From NCBI GenBank assembly GCA_000708835.1, contig DF237621.1, positions 1 to 44,696 on the forward strand: a stretch of 44,696 nucleotides of DNA, given 5' to 3'. Positions 1-25,500 of the stretch are shown here, piece after piece; the first letter of the stretch is position 1, and every line of letters begins with the position of its first letter. Source of the stretch: Klebsormidium nitens (Eukaryota; Streptophyta; Klebsormidiophyceae; Klebsormidiales; Klebsormidiaceae). Position numbers and translations under genes: made by a program. The notes under the pieces are model-generated. The model ran no database searches, had not been told where the DNA came from, and was given only the letters and a program-made list of their open reading frames with translations.

Positions 1-55
1 GATGCTAAAGACCCTTAGTAGATTGCGTAGAATCCGTAGCCTACAGACTCGTAGG

Positions 56-62
56 TATAAAA
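56..62 (+). promoter_or_regulatory. TATA-box-like TATAAAA, no assigned gene
   Basis: A TATAAAA is followed by a pyrimidine-rich stretch (about 170-200). The first downstream ATG (241) opens only a frame of about 54 codons that I do not recognise. It could be a promoter of an unrecognised or non-coding transcript, or chance. Confidence 0.2.
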
Positions 63-310
63 CCCATTCTCTCGCTCATTTTCCAAACATTGGAAACTGT
101 GCGAGTCGCATTTAGAAGTCTTCGCTTCCGGTTATAGCACTTCTCAGTTGACACCGTTGCGACTTAGCACTCTTTCGCCTCCCTCGTCCCTCTCGCCTGT
201 GTCAAGCTCCCTATTGTACATATCTTTTTCATTTTGGCCATGATCGCATGTCAAGGACGTCATCTCGCAAGGACGTCATGTCACACGACATGGTCAGGGC
301 CGAGTATTGT

Positions 311-331
311 TGCAAAGGGCCGCCCTTTGCA
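311..331. repeat. Perfect 9-bp inverted repeat with 3-nt spacer
   Basis: TGCAAAGGG and CCCTTTGCA flank CCG. It lies in sequence without a recognised gene; it could form a small hairpin or be a dimeric protein-binding site. No function assigned. Confidence 0.5.
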
Positions 332-3329
332 TGCGCCTCTCTTGGATGCGGGGCACATCATTAAAGTACTATGGGTCCGCCACATCACCGACGTACTTCC
401 GAGGTGAAATGGTCAAGGAACTTGAATTAGGAAAAAGGATTAATGCTTGAGGATGAGTGCCGCTTAGATTTCTCTGGTCTAGTGGATGTTTCATAGGATG
501 AGGTACAAAGGGCTAGCTTCATGCAGCCTTCATGCAGAAATCCCTGCGTTCCAGCTTCAAGCTCTCATTCTCTCATGCATGCTTTGCATTCGGATTGAGA
601 GTCTGAGCGACTCTCCCCACATGCATGCCATAATGTGCATTGTCGGAGCCGACGGTCGGCGGCGGCCGCCTTCCGATGCCGCCGCGCCCGGCTTTCCATT
701 CGTACATGCTTGACACCTTGCACATAAATGCCGAGGTAATTGTGTACGAATTACCTTACTCCGCCAATGATGAGCAGCATGGACCTTAAAGTGGCCAGGA
801 CCATCTACCGGGTCAGAATCAGGCAACTTGCCACTTATTTTAGAAACCAGTGGAAAGCCCCGTGCCGACACCCAATTTCCTGATGCCGACAAATCTGTAA
901 ACTTAAATGATTTGCGGGATGTCAGCCGATGCGCGCGTGACAGCTTCTTGTCAGCCGACATCAGCGTGACAAAATACCGTAGTTTCAGCACACTAGCCTA
1001 TGACTAGCTGAGTCTGGTGTGGGCCCACTCAGAGTCTCAGACTGAAAACAAGCGCAGATTCGCAACTTTTAAGGGCCAAGATACGGTACTTCGATAAGTA
1101 CATCAGGACAGGTGAATGGGTACTGATATACCGGTAACGGAGTCATGCAAGCCCGCACTCATACGTACCTATATGACCTGCGGGCACGGAAGTTAGGGCT
1201 GCAGTACCTGGTGGGTCACGGCCCAGGCCGTTCTGCGACCTCTGTCTGGGCTTCTGATCTGCGGCGAAGCGGAGTGGTACCGGCCATGATCATGCAGTCG
1301 CCCAGATGTGAGATGCTGAAGACTACAAAAGTAGGTAGGTACTCCTAGTCGAAGATGTCCTGACATCAAGGCAGGAAAGGCGAGGCGATTGGGCATCCAG
1401 TGCACGTCTGTTCAGTCTGATTGCAGAGTGCAAGTCGGCTAGTGCTATCACTGTATCGGTACAAGCATCATACAGCAAAGTCCGGCCCTGTATACGGTAC
1501 GCGCCAGCCGAGACCTAAGGTACGTTTTCAACTTCCGAGAGTTGAAGTGGTACCGAATACTGGCCCCCAATTTCATTAATGATGGCTTTCTGAGCACAAT
1601 GTAGACCAGTAGGCTAGCCGGTAGCAGGCCATGAGATCTCTTGAAGATCTAGGAACAGCAGAGAGGCATGATGGACTTGGATCCGCAGGGTTTGTTTCAG
1701 ATTTGTTGGCCAGTTTAATGGCCCAGCCAATTGCAAGGACTTGACATTGGTTTAATAGCCCACGCTCTAACTTTTAAGGTATGGTCTGGCAAAGAATCTT
1801 CAAAGAGGCTCGGGCTTCAACCTCTTGGTGTTGCCTTCTGGGGGCCTTTTGGATCCGAGTCATTGATGGTGTCATCTCTGAATCTTTAGTGAAGTTATAC
1901 AAAAGTTGACAGCCTGAGGCATTTGAGCATTCATTCCAAATTCAAAACTCCCTCAGCGAGCAGCTAGTTTCCCCTCTGTGGAGAGAAGGATCCAAGCACC
2001 AAGCTCCTTCATCGCTTCCAGCTCTGAGCTGTGTCAACGGTGCCAAAGGTGAGCTTGCCGCGCGCTCCCTTCCTTCAGCTCATGACAGTGATGAGAAGAT
2101 GCAGGCTGTGACGGGCACTGTCGCATGTGGACTAAAGCAGATGCTGCCACTGTGTAGTCATGTGCAGGTTTTGTACATGCTAAGAATCAGCTGGGTATGT
2201 TGGGCTTGTTACTGCATAGCGGCATCTGCCATCGCCCTTACCTGTATTCATCCTGGCCACAAGTCCTCTGTGACTTTCTTTTCTCTTGCTTCTTCCTGTT
2301 TTGCACCACACCCGTCTGTGCAGATTGGCACAGCTCTCCAGCTGATCGCCCCCTTACAAAGCATTGTCCTAGATATTGACAAATCTGACCAGAAGTCCTG
2401 CTGTAATCGAACTCAAAAGATGCAGAATACGTGTCGGGGGCTAAAGTGTTGCAGACCACGTCCCAAGCTTTGAGACTCTTTGGTGGGAAGCGGGCTTCTG
2501 TCGATCAAATTCAGCATGCATCTACCACCATCTCAGCTTGCAATGCTAATCACCCTGATTCGGCGTTTGCGTTTCAGCTGTTAAAGCACTCGTTGTTTTC
2601 ATTGTGGGCTTACTGATCACTCACTATGAGGAACTGGGTATGTCACGAGGCGTACACTCCATGGATTCCACTTTCAGCGTGCCTTTCTATGCAACCACCC
2701 TATAACACTGCATCCAATTGAAAGCCCTTCCTCCTTTCTAGTAGGTTCCAATTTCATTGGTCCGCTCCCGCACATTCCCGGTCAACTTTACATCTGCCGC
2801 CGCATCACAAAAGGCGAGTTATAAAATGAGGAGACCCCAATGCGCGAGAGAAAGCCTGGCGCACATTGTGCCCACAATCAAATTTGTTGCAAAGTCGGAG
2901 CTGGTTTCAAATAAGAGTCAGATGCGCTTCGCTTCTTGTGATTGAACGTATTGTTGCATGCATCGTGTTGCCCGGTTTTGCTTGTTCTTGCACATGTGAG
3001 TTGATTACTGAAACGAACCCATGCAGCCCTCCGGTGATAAAAAAAGTAGTCACTTAGTCAGGTATGCAGACTGGTTTCGCCAGGAATTGATTTCCATTTT
3101 CAACGACCTGTCCGAATATCAAAGAGTTGTCTGCTGACTGTGCAATATCCATCAGATGTAGAAGTTCATTTCCCAGCAACCGCAAATGAGCTGTCATGAG
3201 TCTCAAGGTACGACAGGGGTTCCCAAGTTGGTCTTTTCTTGACACGGCCGTTATGGCTTTCTTGCTTGACTCTCAGCTCCCCTTCTTCTTCTTCACAGCA
3301 TTTAGACATTTCATTACCAAGCCTTCAAG

Positions 3330-5863
3330 ATGACATCAGCAGCATCCCTCCTGAGCTTTGCTCTTTTCGCCAGCCTTGTCACCTCAAGTGAGCCCCCCCA
3401 GTCTGTCCCTCTTGATCTCTTCCAATCAGAATGCTGATCGTATAATGATCACGGACTGTGCATGCAGGACCAGAGTCAGGAGACCTTTCTCTTGTCTGGG
3501 GTGAAAACGAACTCAGAAAAGAACTGTGGTTGTCCAAAAGGGACCTATGCTGGGGGGCTCTGCAGGGCTTTCTCAGGGGGGCAATCTGGAAAGCGCAGGC
3601 CTGAACGTGAGACTCATACGCAGACTTCTTGGCTATCACCTTTTACAGTGCATGCATGCAAAGCCCCTTCCTTCTCGCAATCACCTTTGAGACCACCCCA
3701 AGACTTCGTTAGCACCCAAAACCCACTATCTAGTCACCCATCTTCTTTGACATTAGTTCGTGTAACGCTTCCTAGGGCCTTAACAGAGTCTAACCCAGGT
3801 CAATCAGCCAGCTCTCTTCCTCTTGCAGGTCTGAGCGCCCAGGTTCAGTGGGCAGGACGCACAGTGAGTTACCTTCTCTCCCCCCAAAGCACCACAACGG
3901 CATTCGATCTGCCAAAGACTGAAGTGCCCATTTCTTGCCATCTTCTCTATTTCGTTCCAGCCTCATTCCACGTTCTTGTCCGTTGCGACTTGCTTGGGAC
4001 TCTTCTACTCTCAGTCTTCTTTTGTGAACTGACGCAGATGTTTGCTCCTTTTTGGAGTACCTTTCTAATCCACCCCCTTCAGCTCCTGAGAAACTTTTTG
4101 CCCCTCCTTTGCCCCCCACTCCCGGAATACTTTTGCGAGCTCCCCATCAGTACTAGCGCTCTATTCCCAAGTTTCGGCATACGCCAATCGTTTTGTAAGC
4201 ACGCGTGATGTCCCCCATCCCTCAACCCTCTCTGTCGTTTGCAGTGGAATATTCGCAGCACCAACGGCGGTCTAGAGGGTCCCGGCCCGAACTACTTCTC
4301 CGACTCGACGACCAACGTCTTCGTCAACAGCGCCGGCGCGCTGAGACTGCAGGTCACCAAAACCGCTGGGGCGTGGGTCTGCGCTGAGATCATGTCGCCC
4401 AATAGTTTCGGCTACGGCACGTGAGTGGCACGGTGCCAGTCTCTCTTCGTGCAGGACTATAACTGGATAATTGTTGTCAGGTTCAAAATATAGCTGTTCG
4501 TTGGTACAGGATCTCACTCTTGCGCCGGGTATTTTCAAACTAGCTATAAGCGACTAGGGCCTGATTGTGCTCCTTACTCCCCGTTCATCCCCCTTCTGTG
4601 ACCCGCGGTGCGTGACTTTGTCCCTGACATTGTCTCGGCCTGTTCATGTGGACTTCAGTGGTATCCTCCAAAGCCAAATCCCTCTGATTGAACCCTGCTT
4701 TCAAACCTGTTTCCGCAGCTACGGATGGAAAATCTCTTGCCGGTAACCTCAACCCCAGCGTTCTTCTCTCGACTTCCCGTAAGACAAACTCCAATCGTCT
4801 CCTCCTTCCATCAAACCCGTTCATTCATACCCAGTTTGCAAAACACGGTTTTTCGCAGCTACGAACGGAAGATCACCTCCGGCGCTGGTAACCTTGACCC
4901 GAACGTCGTTCTCGGCCTTTTCACGTACGACGACAACGCAATCCGTCCGCCCTCCACCTAAAGCTTCCTTTAACCTCTTCTCAAACCGATTCTTTGCAGC
5001 TACGAATGGAAGATCACTTCCGGCGCCGGTAACCTTGACCCAAACGTCGTTCTCGGCCTCTTCACGTACGATGATAACCCCGATCAGGCCCACCGTGAGA
5101 TCGACATCGAGATGGCCCGTTGGGGGCTGACCCCGGCTCAGGACGGCTCCAACGCGCAGTGGGTCGTTCAGCCATGGGACGGCACGAACCATCTTCAGGC
5201 GAGCCCCGATTTTGATTCCCGTCTCGGTCCTTTCATTCCGCTTCCGCTTCCGTTGCCGGTCTTACTCTCCGCCGGTCGGGCACGGAACTTCTCCCTTCCC
5301 TTACGTCACTTCGTTTTCGAAAGAACGAAGCCAATTGGATCGTTCAGCGATGGGACGGCACGAAGCATCTATAGGCGAGCTCCAATCTCTGGCCTCTCGT
5401 TCCGGTGTTAACCACTTTTGCACACCAAGTGCTGCCTTTTCTCGCTTGGGTTAAAAGTCGAACTGCCCACTAACCCCCTCTTTCTCATGTAGAGGTGGCT
5501 GATACCCAGCCCTCCCCCATAATCGCGTTCTCCATTAACCCTACTCAGAGCATAGTAAAAGCAAACCGCCCACTAACCCCGCTGTTTCTCGTGCAGAGGT
5601 GGCTGGCGCCCAACCCTAGTTCCACCTCCCCCCTGATCGTCTCCTACAAGTGGATCCCCGGTAAAATTTACTGGGCGGCCAGTCAGAACGGCCAGCTCAT
5701 CAGCACCAAGAACTACACCGCCGCCGACGTGCCCACCCCCGGCGCGGAGATTATTCACATCAACCTGTGGCTGTACCAGGCGGACCCGAACGTCGTGGCG
5801 GGGCCGAAAAACGGCAAGACGGCGTCAGTTCTCCTGTCGGACTTCGATTTCACACCGTATTAG
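3330..5863 (+). CDS. Secreted GH16-family glucanase / concanavalin-A-like protein, 5 exons
   Basis: Exons 3330-3387, 3829-3863, 4245-4420, 5000-5198 and 5597-5863 join in frame into 244 residues. The start is the ATG of a hydrophobic signal peptide (about residues 1-23, MTSAASLLSFALFASL then small residues). The body has features of bacterial-style GH16 proteins: a GPGPNYF loop, WVCAEIMS, FGYGTYEW, VVLGLFTYDD, the catalytic E-x-D-x-E signature (EIDIE, residues 123-127), then RWG and QWVVQPWDG, and a C-terminal FDFTPY. The family cleaves or rearranges beta-glucans, so a secreted wall or storage-glucan hydrolase or transglycosylase is likely; the substrate is not readable. All introns are GT-AG except intron 4, which starts GC. 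Introns 3 and 4 contain decayed copies of exon edges. Bacterial-like sequence with plant-like introns suggests an old transfer. Confidence 0.85.
4708..5042 (+). repeat. Three tandem copies of the 5' edge of GH16 exon 4
   Basis: The acceptor and exon start (GCAGCTACG) occur at 4715, 4855 and 4996, spacings 140 and 141. The third is used. Copy 2 stays alignable for 26 codons and differs at seven, six of them synonymous third positions, before diverging. Copy 1 has a deletion of about 5 nt that shifts frame. Intron sequence upstream of each copy is also similar (TCAAACC followed by T-rich sequence). Confidence 0.9.
5160..5385 (+). repeat. Duplicated 3' edge (donor) of GH16 exon 4
   Basis: The exon end GTTCAGCCATGGGACGGCAC at 5165 recurs as GTTCAGCGATGGGACGGCAC at 5342 (177 bp later), followed by a changed exon end and again by GCGAGC. 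The non-canonical GC donor was copied with the exon edge. Confidence 0.85.
5199..5596 (+). other. GC-AG intron (GH16 intron 4)
   Basis: The exon ends CATCTTCAG and the intron begins GCGAGC; the next exon begins after CTCGTGCAG. Splicing here leaves the frame intact and joins DGTNHLQ to RWLAPNP, as expected for the fold. No GT donor nearby does so. Confidence 0.75.
5461..5640 (+). repeat. Duplicated 5' edge (acceptor) of GH16 exon 5
   Basis: Both copies share GCCCACTAACCCC, a pyrimidine tract, an AG and AGGTGGCTG; the exon-side start is at 5493 (decoy, acceptor ATGTAG) and 5597 (used, GTGCAG), 104 bp apart. The decoy diverges after about 20 bp. Confidence 0.85.
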
Positions 5864-7825
5864 GCCGGCGGTTTTGGTGTGCTAAACCCGGATTTGCGGT
5901 TCGCGAGATGAGAGCTGAGGGTTGAATTTACCAGATTCCACGGTTGGACTACTTTATGGGGTTGAGGGTTTGAATACGAAGTCAAAAGGATTTTAGAGCG
6001 GGTTGACATCCAAACGGCTGGTCTAAGCGAGAGAAACGGGCAAAGGCTTCCTCGTACAGGTTTACCCGGTTGGTGTTGTACGGCGTGTTAAACGGCGGAT
6101 GACAAGAATCCGATTTTCAAGGGACCAAACCCTTGCGTCAGAAGAGTTTACGCTAATCCTTTAGCGGCAGCTTGTACAATAGGCCTTGCTAAGAGTTTCG
6201 AGATTTTCTTTTGGATCTGGGGATCGGGGTGCGATAGGGAAACAGCGGGAGTGATGCCTTCGGATGGAGACGAGGTTTCAGGTTTTCAGCTTGTGCAATA
6301 TTGTTCTCTTCTTTCAGTGTAAGACGTCAAACGGAGCGTTAAAGGAGCGTTGCTAGTGTAGAATTCGAGTGTTGGAAAACGGATCTGTAACTGCCTTGCT
6401 GGCAGTCGCGGTTCGGTGCTTGACGCCCGCGCAGCGGATGAGAGCTTGCCGCACGCAAGATGAAACCGCAGCAACATGTTTAGCTGTGCCTCGAGCCTTT
6501 TGTCTTGAAAAGAACAGCCTTCTCTAAGATGAATTCTAGGTTTATTTATTGCGTCAGAAACCTCCACACTTCCGCAGCTACACATGAGGCATTTTTATAG
6601 GGAAAGCTTAGGTCACCTTCTGGCACTAGAACTTGCATGCGCTGGTACTCAGCTTAGGAAAGGCGACCCGCTAGAGTTCTACTAGCTGTACAAGTTGCTA
6701 GCTCCCGCGTCAAAAATCTTGGCCAAAACTTTTGCGCTGTAGTCAAACCCTTCAACTCGCCTTTGCGATCTGACATGCATTTGGCAAGCTAGCTAGGTCA
6801 TACTAAGGTACAGATGTTGACGTAGACTTTGAGCCCGTTGAAATTTTGATAAATATTCTTAAAACGCTCAGCCTGTAATTCAAAAGATGATGCACATGCA
6901 TGACCGTCGGATCATTGAGTTGATCGATCGTTTGCAACTTTTGGTGGCATAGGTATGGGTATGATACACTGTTGTACCATCTGCATGGCACTCGGTTCTG
7001 ATCTGTAACTAGCTTCATGATCGACCACGTACGTCTATAGGTAAGTCTTTACTGAGCCTGGAGCTAGAGCATGATGCACGAATCTGTAAGTTACTAGTAT
7101 ACGTTTGGATATACTTGCGTTGACTGCATAGTATGCTCAGCATGATGAGCTGTGCAGATTGATGCGCTGTTTTATTGTAAACGCGCCGGCCGCCGGCCAG
7201 TACGTTCGCCAGGCGCGGAGAAATTAGAATACCCTTATATGCGTGGGTTAGATGTCCCATGCAGCTAATCGAATATAACGGCATCATTCTGAGGTGGGGT
7301 CCCACTCACAGCCAAGTGGTAGAGAGGAAAAAGGAAATATGAGGAGAAAAAGAGTGGAAAAGAAGAGAGAAAAGTGAGACAAGCAGAGGGATAGACGAGC
7401 CAGGCAGTCAAGAACTTTTCTTTTAAAGTGCAAAGTATGAATCTTAAATATCCCATTTGACTGTTCGATGCACTTGTTGGATCCCTGTGGCCGTCCGATT
7501 TCACACAAGTCCAAAGGTGACGATAAAATGACGTAGCATTGAAATATATTTGAAGTGGCTCGGACCCGGTCTGCGATCGACACGTGGTCCATTTGACACG
7601 CGGCCCAATCAAATTGCCGGATTTTATGTCATGTCGCATACTGAGTGGGACCGATAAGCTTCATGTGACCTTTACGTACACATTGCTGAACGGATGAGTC
7701 CAAATCTGTACACTGCTGAAGTTGAATTCACTTGTACTACAGCGCATTGATTAGTAAATTCAGCGACGACTGCTGCTTGTAGACTCATATTATGTGTTTT
7801 TCGGAAACGGCCCAATCCATATATC
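5864..7825. other. Intergenic region between two convergent genes
   Basis: It holds the 3' flanks of the GH16 gene (from the left) and SMC3 (from the right). No open frame resembles a protein, and I saw no transposon ends or RNA genes. A purine-rich tract lies at 7320-7385, and GCCGGCCGCCGGCC near 7186-7200. Confidence 0.6.
7320..7385. repeat. Polypurine tract
   Basis: About 66 bp is nearly all A and G on the plus strand, with few interruptions, between the two convergent 3' ends. Such tracts can be low-complexity filler or form triplex DNA; no function is shown. Confidence 0.5.
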
Positions 7826-21867
<14,042 letters not shown>

Positions 21868-22598
21868 AGTTGCAGCAGAAACATGCCCCCAAAGACTTTC
21901 TTCCCAACTGCAGCGCCTGGAACCGCTTCCTCAGCGCGTTTTGCCAACCAAAGGGCTGTTTGTCTCACGCACTCGAACTGCAAGTTTCTCTTCTTTCAAT
22001 TTCTCCCCGCGTACAGTATTGCCCTCCTCTTCTCACCCAAAGTATACTTTCTGACCAAGGGCCGGCGGGAGGAGCTCTGCACACTACGGTGCCCAAAAGA
22101 CGCTCGCATGCATCACAGAACAACAGGCGCTGCTGCGTTGCAACTTGCAGACTGTCTTGCACAAGCTGTCCCACAGATCAGCACATGTGCTCTGCACACT
22201 GCCAGTGCCGTTTTGAAAGCTTTCTGGCGGGAAGAAAAGTTCAAAGCCACTGCCACTGGCACCGGCGTGACCGGGTGCATTTCGCTGCCAGCTGGTGTTG
22301 TTTCCTGATGTCACACCTCTTCGGTGTGACTGGCATCTTTTGTATCGCTCAGAGGGAAGCCTTTCAAGTAGATTCTGCTGTGTATATCGACGGTTCGAAA
22401 AACAGGCGCGTGCGATCGGACGTTCATGAGACATGTCGAGCATGAATAAGGGCGTGGTTGCACTCGGACTCAAAGCAGAGCGTGCACCATTGGAAATGCT
22501 CCCAGCGACGCTGGCGCTCTCCAGAGCTTGTGATCCACAGACCAGACGAGCCCATCCCTGATGTTTGTTCCTCCTTACAATCCATTTGGCTTTCAAGC
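21868..22598. promoter_or_regulatory. Divergent promoter region, SMC3 / DWF1
   Basis: Only 731 bp separates the SMC3 start codon (minus) from the DWF1 start codon (plus), so both leaders and promoters lie here. No clear TATA box was found near either start. GGCGGGAA at 22226-22233 resembles an E2F-type site, which would suit S-phase expression of SMC3, but the match is incomplete. The open frames in this stretch look fortuitous. Confidence 0.6.
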
Positions 22599-25500
22599 AT
22601 GGCGGACAGCTCCAGGACGCCCCTGGTGGCGCCCAGGAAGGCCCCCAAGTCATGGGTCGACTTTGCGGTGATGTTCCGCTGGATGATTGTGGTCCCCATC
22701 GTCCTGCCCATCTCCTTTGCCTTCGAATGCCGCAAGCGCATCCGCGACTGGTACTCCCGCCGCCGGAGCTACGAGAGCAAGGAGGCCGAACACCAGAAGA
22801 ATGTGGAGACAGTGCAGAAGCGTCTGCGGAGCAGGAACGCATCCAAGGATGGCCTGGTGTGCACTGCGCGCAAGCCCTGGCTGTCGGTCTCCATGCGCAA
22901 CCAGGACTACAAGCGCGCGCGCCGCTTTGAGGTGGACCTGAGCGACTTCCGCCACATTCTGAACATCGACAAGGAGAGGCTGGTCGCTCGCGTTGAGCCG
23001 TTCGTCTCCATGGCGCAGCTCAGCGCAGCGACCGTCCCCATGGGATTGGCGCTCGCGGTCGTGCCTGAGTTGGATGATCTGACGGTGGGGGGCCTGATCA
23101 ATGGCTACGGCATCGAGGGGAGCTCCCACATCTATGGACTCTTCCAGGACATCGTGCTCGCTTATGAGATTGTGCTTGGCGATGGGACGCTGGTCCGTGC
23201 CACTGCAGACAACGAGTACTCGGATCTGTACTATGCGATCCCGTGGTCTCAGGGTACGCTTGGGATGCTCGTGGCGGCCGAGCTTCAGTTGATTGAGATC
23301 AAGCCCTACATGAAGGTGAGGTCGCACTGATGACAATGTCTGTGAATTGGGTCAGCGTGGTGGAGTGAGGCGCATTGTTAGTGGCGCCAGTTTGTGTACT
23401 TCCGCGAGGTGCAAGGATCTGGTTGTTATTGTCCCAGATCTGGTGCTGTTTATTTCTCTCGGGAGATGGGCTCAGGCATGCAGTGGTTTGCATTGCTGGC
23501 GCCTTTATCTGGCTGCTTGTGGTAAGGTGCCACAATGTGAGGGCCAAAAGCGAGTCTGCAGTCTAATACATTTTGCCCTGCTTTGGACAATTTTTTCATA
23601 CAGATCTGCCTGCAACGCAGTGCTTGATCTTCATAGCTTGAAAGCAGATAGGTTAGCAATCCAAGCTAACATGCAGCATGGTGGCAGATTGTCAAGCCCT
23701 GCATGGCCGTACTTCGTTGCTTTTTTTTCAAAACACTGAGATTGACGTGTTCGCTGAAAAGTGCTCTCTATGCTGTCAGTTCTATCTGGTTCTCAACCAC
23801 TGGCACACCACGCACGTCAGTGAGAGCGCACAGAACTTTCTCTGAGACGAAGCGGATAAGTTTCAGTCGAAGGCTGTGCCAATTGCCATTACTTGGTCTG
23901 GATTGGTGCCTTGGCCTGCTCACTAATGTCAGAAAGCATTGGCGCTTTACATCCTGCTGGTAATGGTATTGTATCTAAGAGATGGTGCGAGAGATGGTGA
24001 GAAAGTGCATACTTCAAATTGGGAAAACATCATCTTCCTGCTTCTGTGAAGCCAGCGTCAGGCGGGGTCTGTACCACCGTTTGTGTTCCTGCTTTCTCCA
24101 AGCAGTGCTTGCTTGCTTGCTCACTCTTCAATCACATCCGTTGCTTGGATCTGGGATCTTTACGGTGTCTCGTCTTCTTTAGCAGAGCTTCCTTACCCTC
24201 ACCTGAGTAAGAGCGGTAATGCAAGCGCCTCGCAGGGATCTGCTTTAATTGTCCCCTTTCTCCTTTCAGCTTGACACAGCATTAGCCTATGTACCTCGTA
24301 CGTGATAGTCGCATCTTTTTGCACCACGTCTCAGCAGATCACCACTTTCCTGGGATATTCATATCAACAAAATTTCCTCCCAACCATCTGGTGTCTGGTG
24401 CTTATGTGCATTTCTTATTTCAGGCTTTGCAATTGGTCAGCACCTTGATTTGTTGTACTGGTGTCTGAGGTTGTCTGAGGTGTCTGAGGTGTGAAAGGTC
24501 AAGAAGTGGACTCATCATTTTCCCTCCAAGCGTTCGTTGGTTCGTCCCACCGTTCAAAGTGGACAGTTTCCGCTTCGCAACTTCCTATCAGAACTGTTGG
24601 TGCCAGCCTCCAGTATCTAAGAGCGCTGAGTCGACCCAACAGTATGACGATTGGTCCCATTAGACACTGCCCTCGCTCAGGCTCACTTGTACACGTGGCC
24701 TACCTGCCGGTGTGCGGGTCCCTCCGATGGGCGAGGCATTCTCAATCTTTTTGCCCCGTGTGTTTTCAATCGCTTACTCTCTTCAAATTGACAATCAGAT
24801 GTCCTCAAAGTTCTCTGTTTTCTCAGACCTCTCTTTTGACGCTACCCTTACAAGATTGGTCTCACTCATACAGCTGACCTACCAGTCGGTGCGCGAGTCC
24901 TCCAAAAGATGGGCCAGGCATACCAACAATACTTGCCCCAAGTCCCGTCCGTTCTCTCACTGCTCTTTTTCTATCATTCTGACGAATAGATCCATAATTG
25001 ACACTACCCTTACGCGCACTGTCTTGCTTACACAGGTAACCTACCAGCCGGTGCGCGGGTCCCTCCGCGAGATGGGCCAGGCATACTGGGACTGCTTCTG
25101 CCCCCGCGACGGCGACCAGGACAATCCCGAGAAGGTCCCCGACTTTGTGGAGGGCATGATCTACACCAAGAACACAGGCGTCATGATGACGGGCGACTAC
25201 GTCGATGCCAAGGAGGCCAAGGCGCACTGGGGCCAGGTCAACGAGGTCAGTGCTGCTTTGCTTCATACAGCTTCTCACTAGCAACCGGCCACTTTCAGTG
25301 GAGAAATCAGTGTAACTTACTTAGTCTGCTACTGAGGGAAATTAGTCTAGAGGAATAGTATGCACTGATTCTGGCGGGTTGCTTGGGAGAAGCTGTAACC
25401 CTGAAGAAAAGGAAAAGAACAGTGAAAAAACTAAGAACCGGGGAAGGTTGTTTGCAGAGGGCTGCAATCAAGGAAGAAAGGTACAAACGAAGTGAAGTAG

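Larger units (their letters stand above)
1..3329. other. Intergenic region, no recognisable gene
   Basis: No open frame here reads like a known protein or joins to neighbours through good splice sites. The longest (about 144 codons on the minus strand, 557-991) has composition typical of chance frames. Visible features are a TATAAAA at 56-62, a 9-bp inverted repeat at 311-331, an imperfect direct repeat (GTCAGCCGA units at 921 and 950), and a TTATAAAAT at about 2819-2827. The last could be a distant promoter element for the gene starting at 3330, but the spacing (about 500 bp) would require a long or intron-containing leader. Confidence 0.6.

Noticed and set aside
557-991. Minus-strand open frame of 144 codons
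   Set aside because: No family resemblance, no supporting splice or promoter signals, and composition is like the surrounding non-coding DNA.
3462-4208. Open frame of 248 codons on the plus strand
   Set aside because: It runs through introns 1 and 2 of the GH16 gene, overlaps exon 2, and has no recognisable motifs; its length comes from pyrimidine-rich intron sequence.
22226-22233. GGCGGGAA as an E2F site controlling SMC3
   Set aside because: It matches only part of the plant E2F consensus and occurs once; kept as a remark in the promoter entry.
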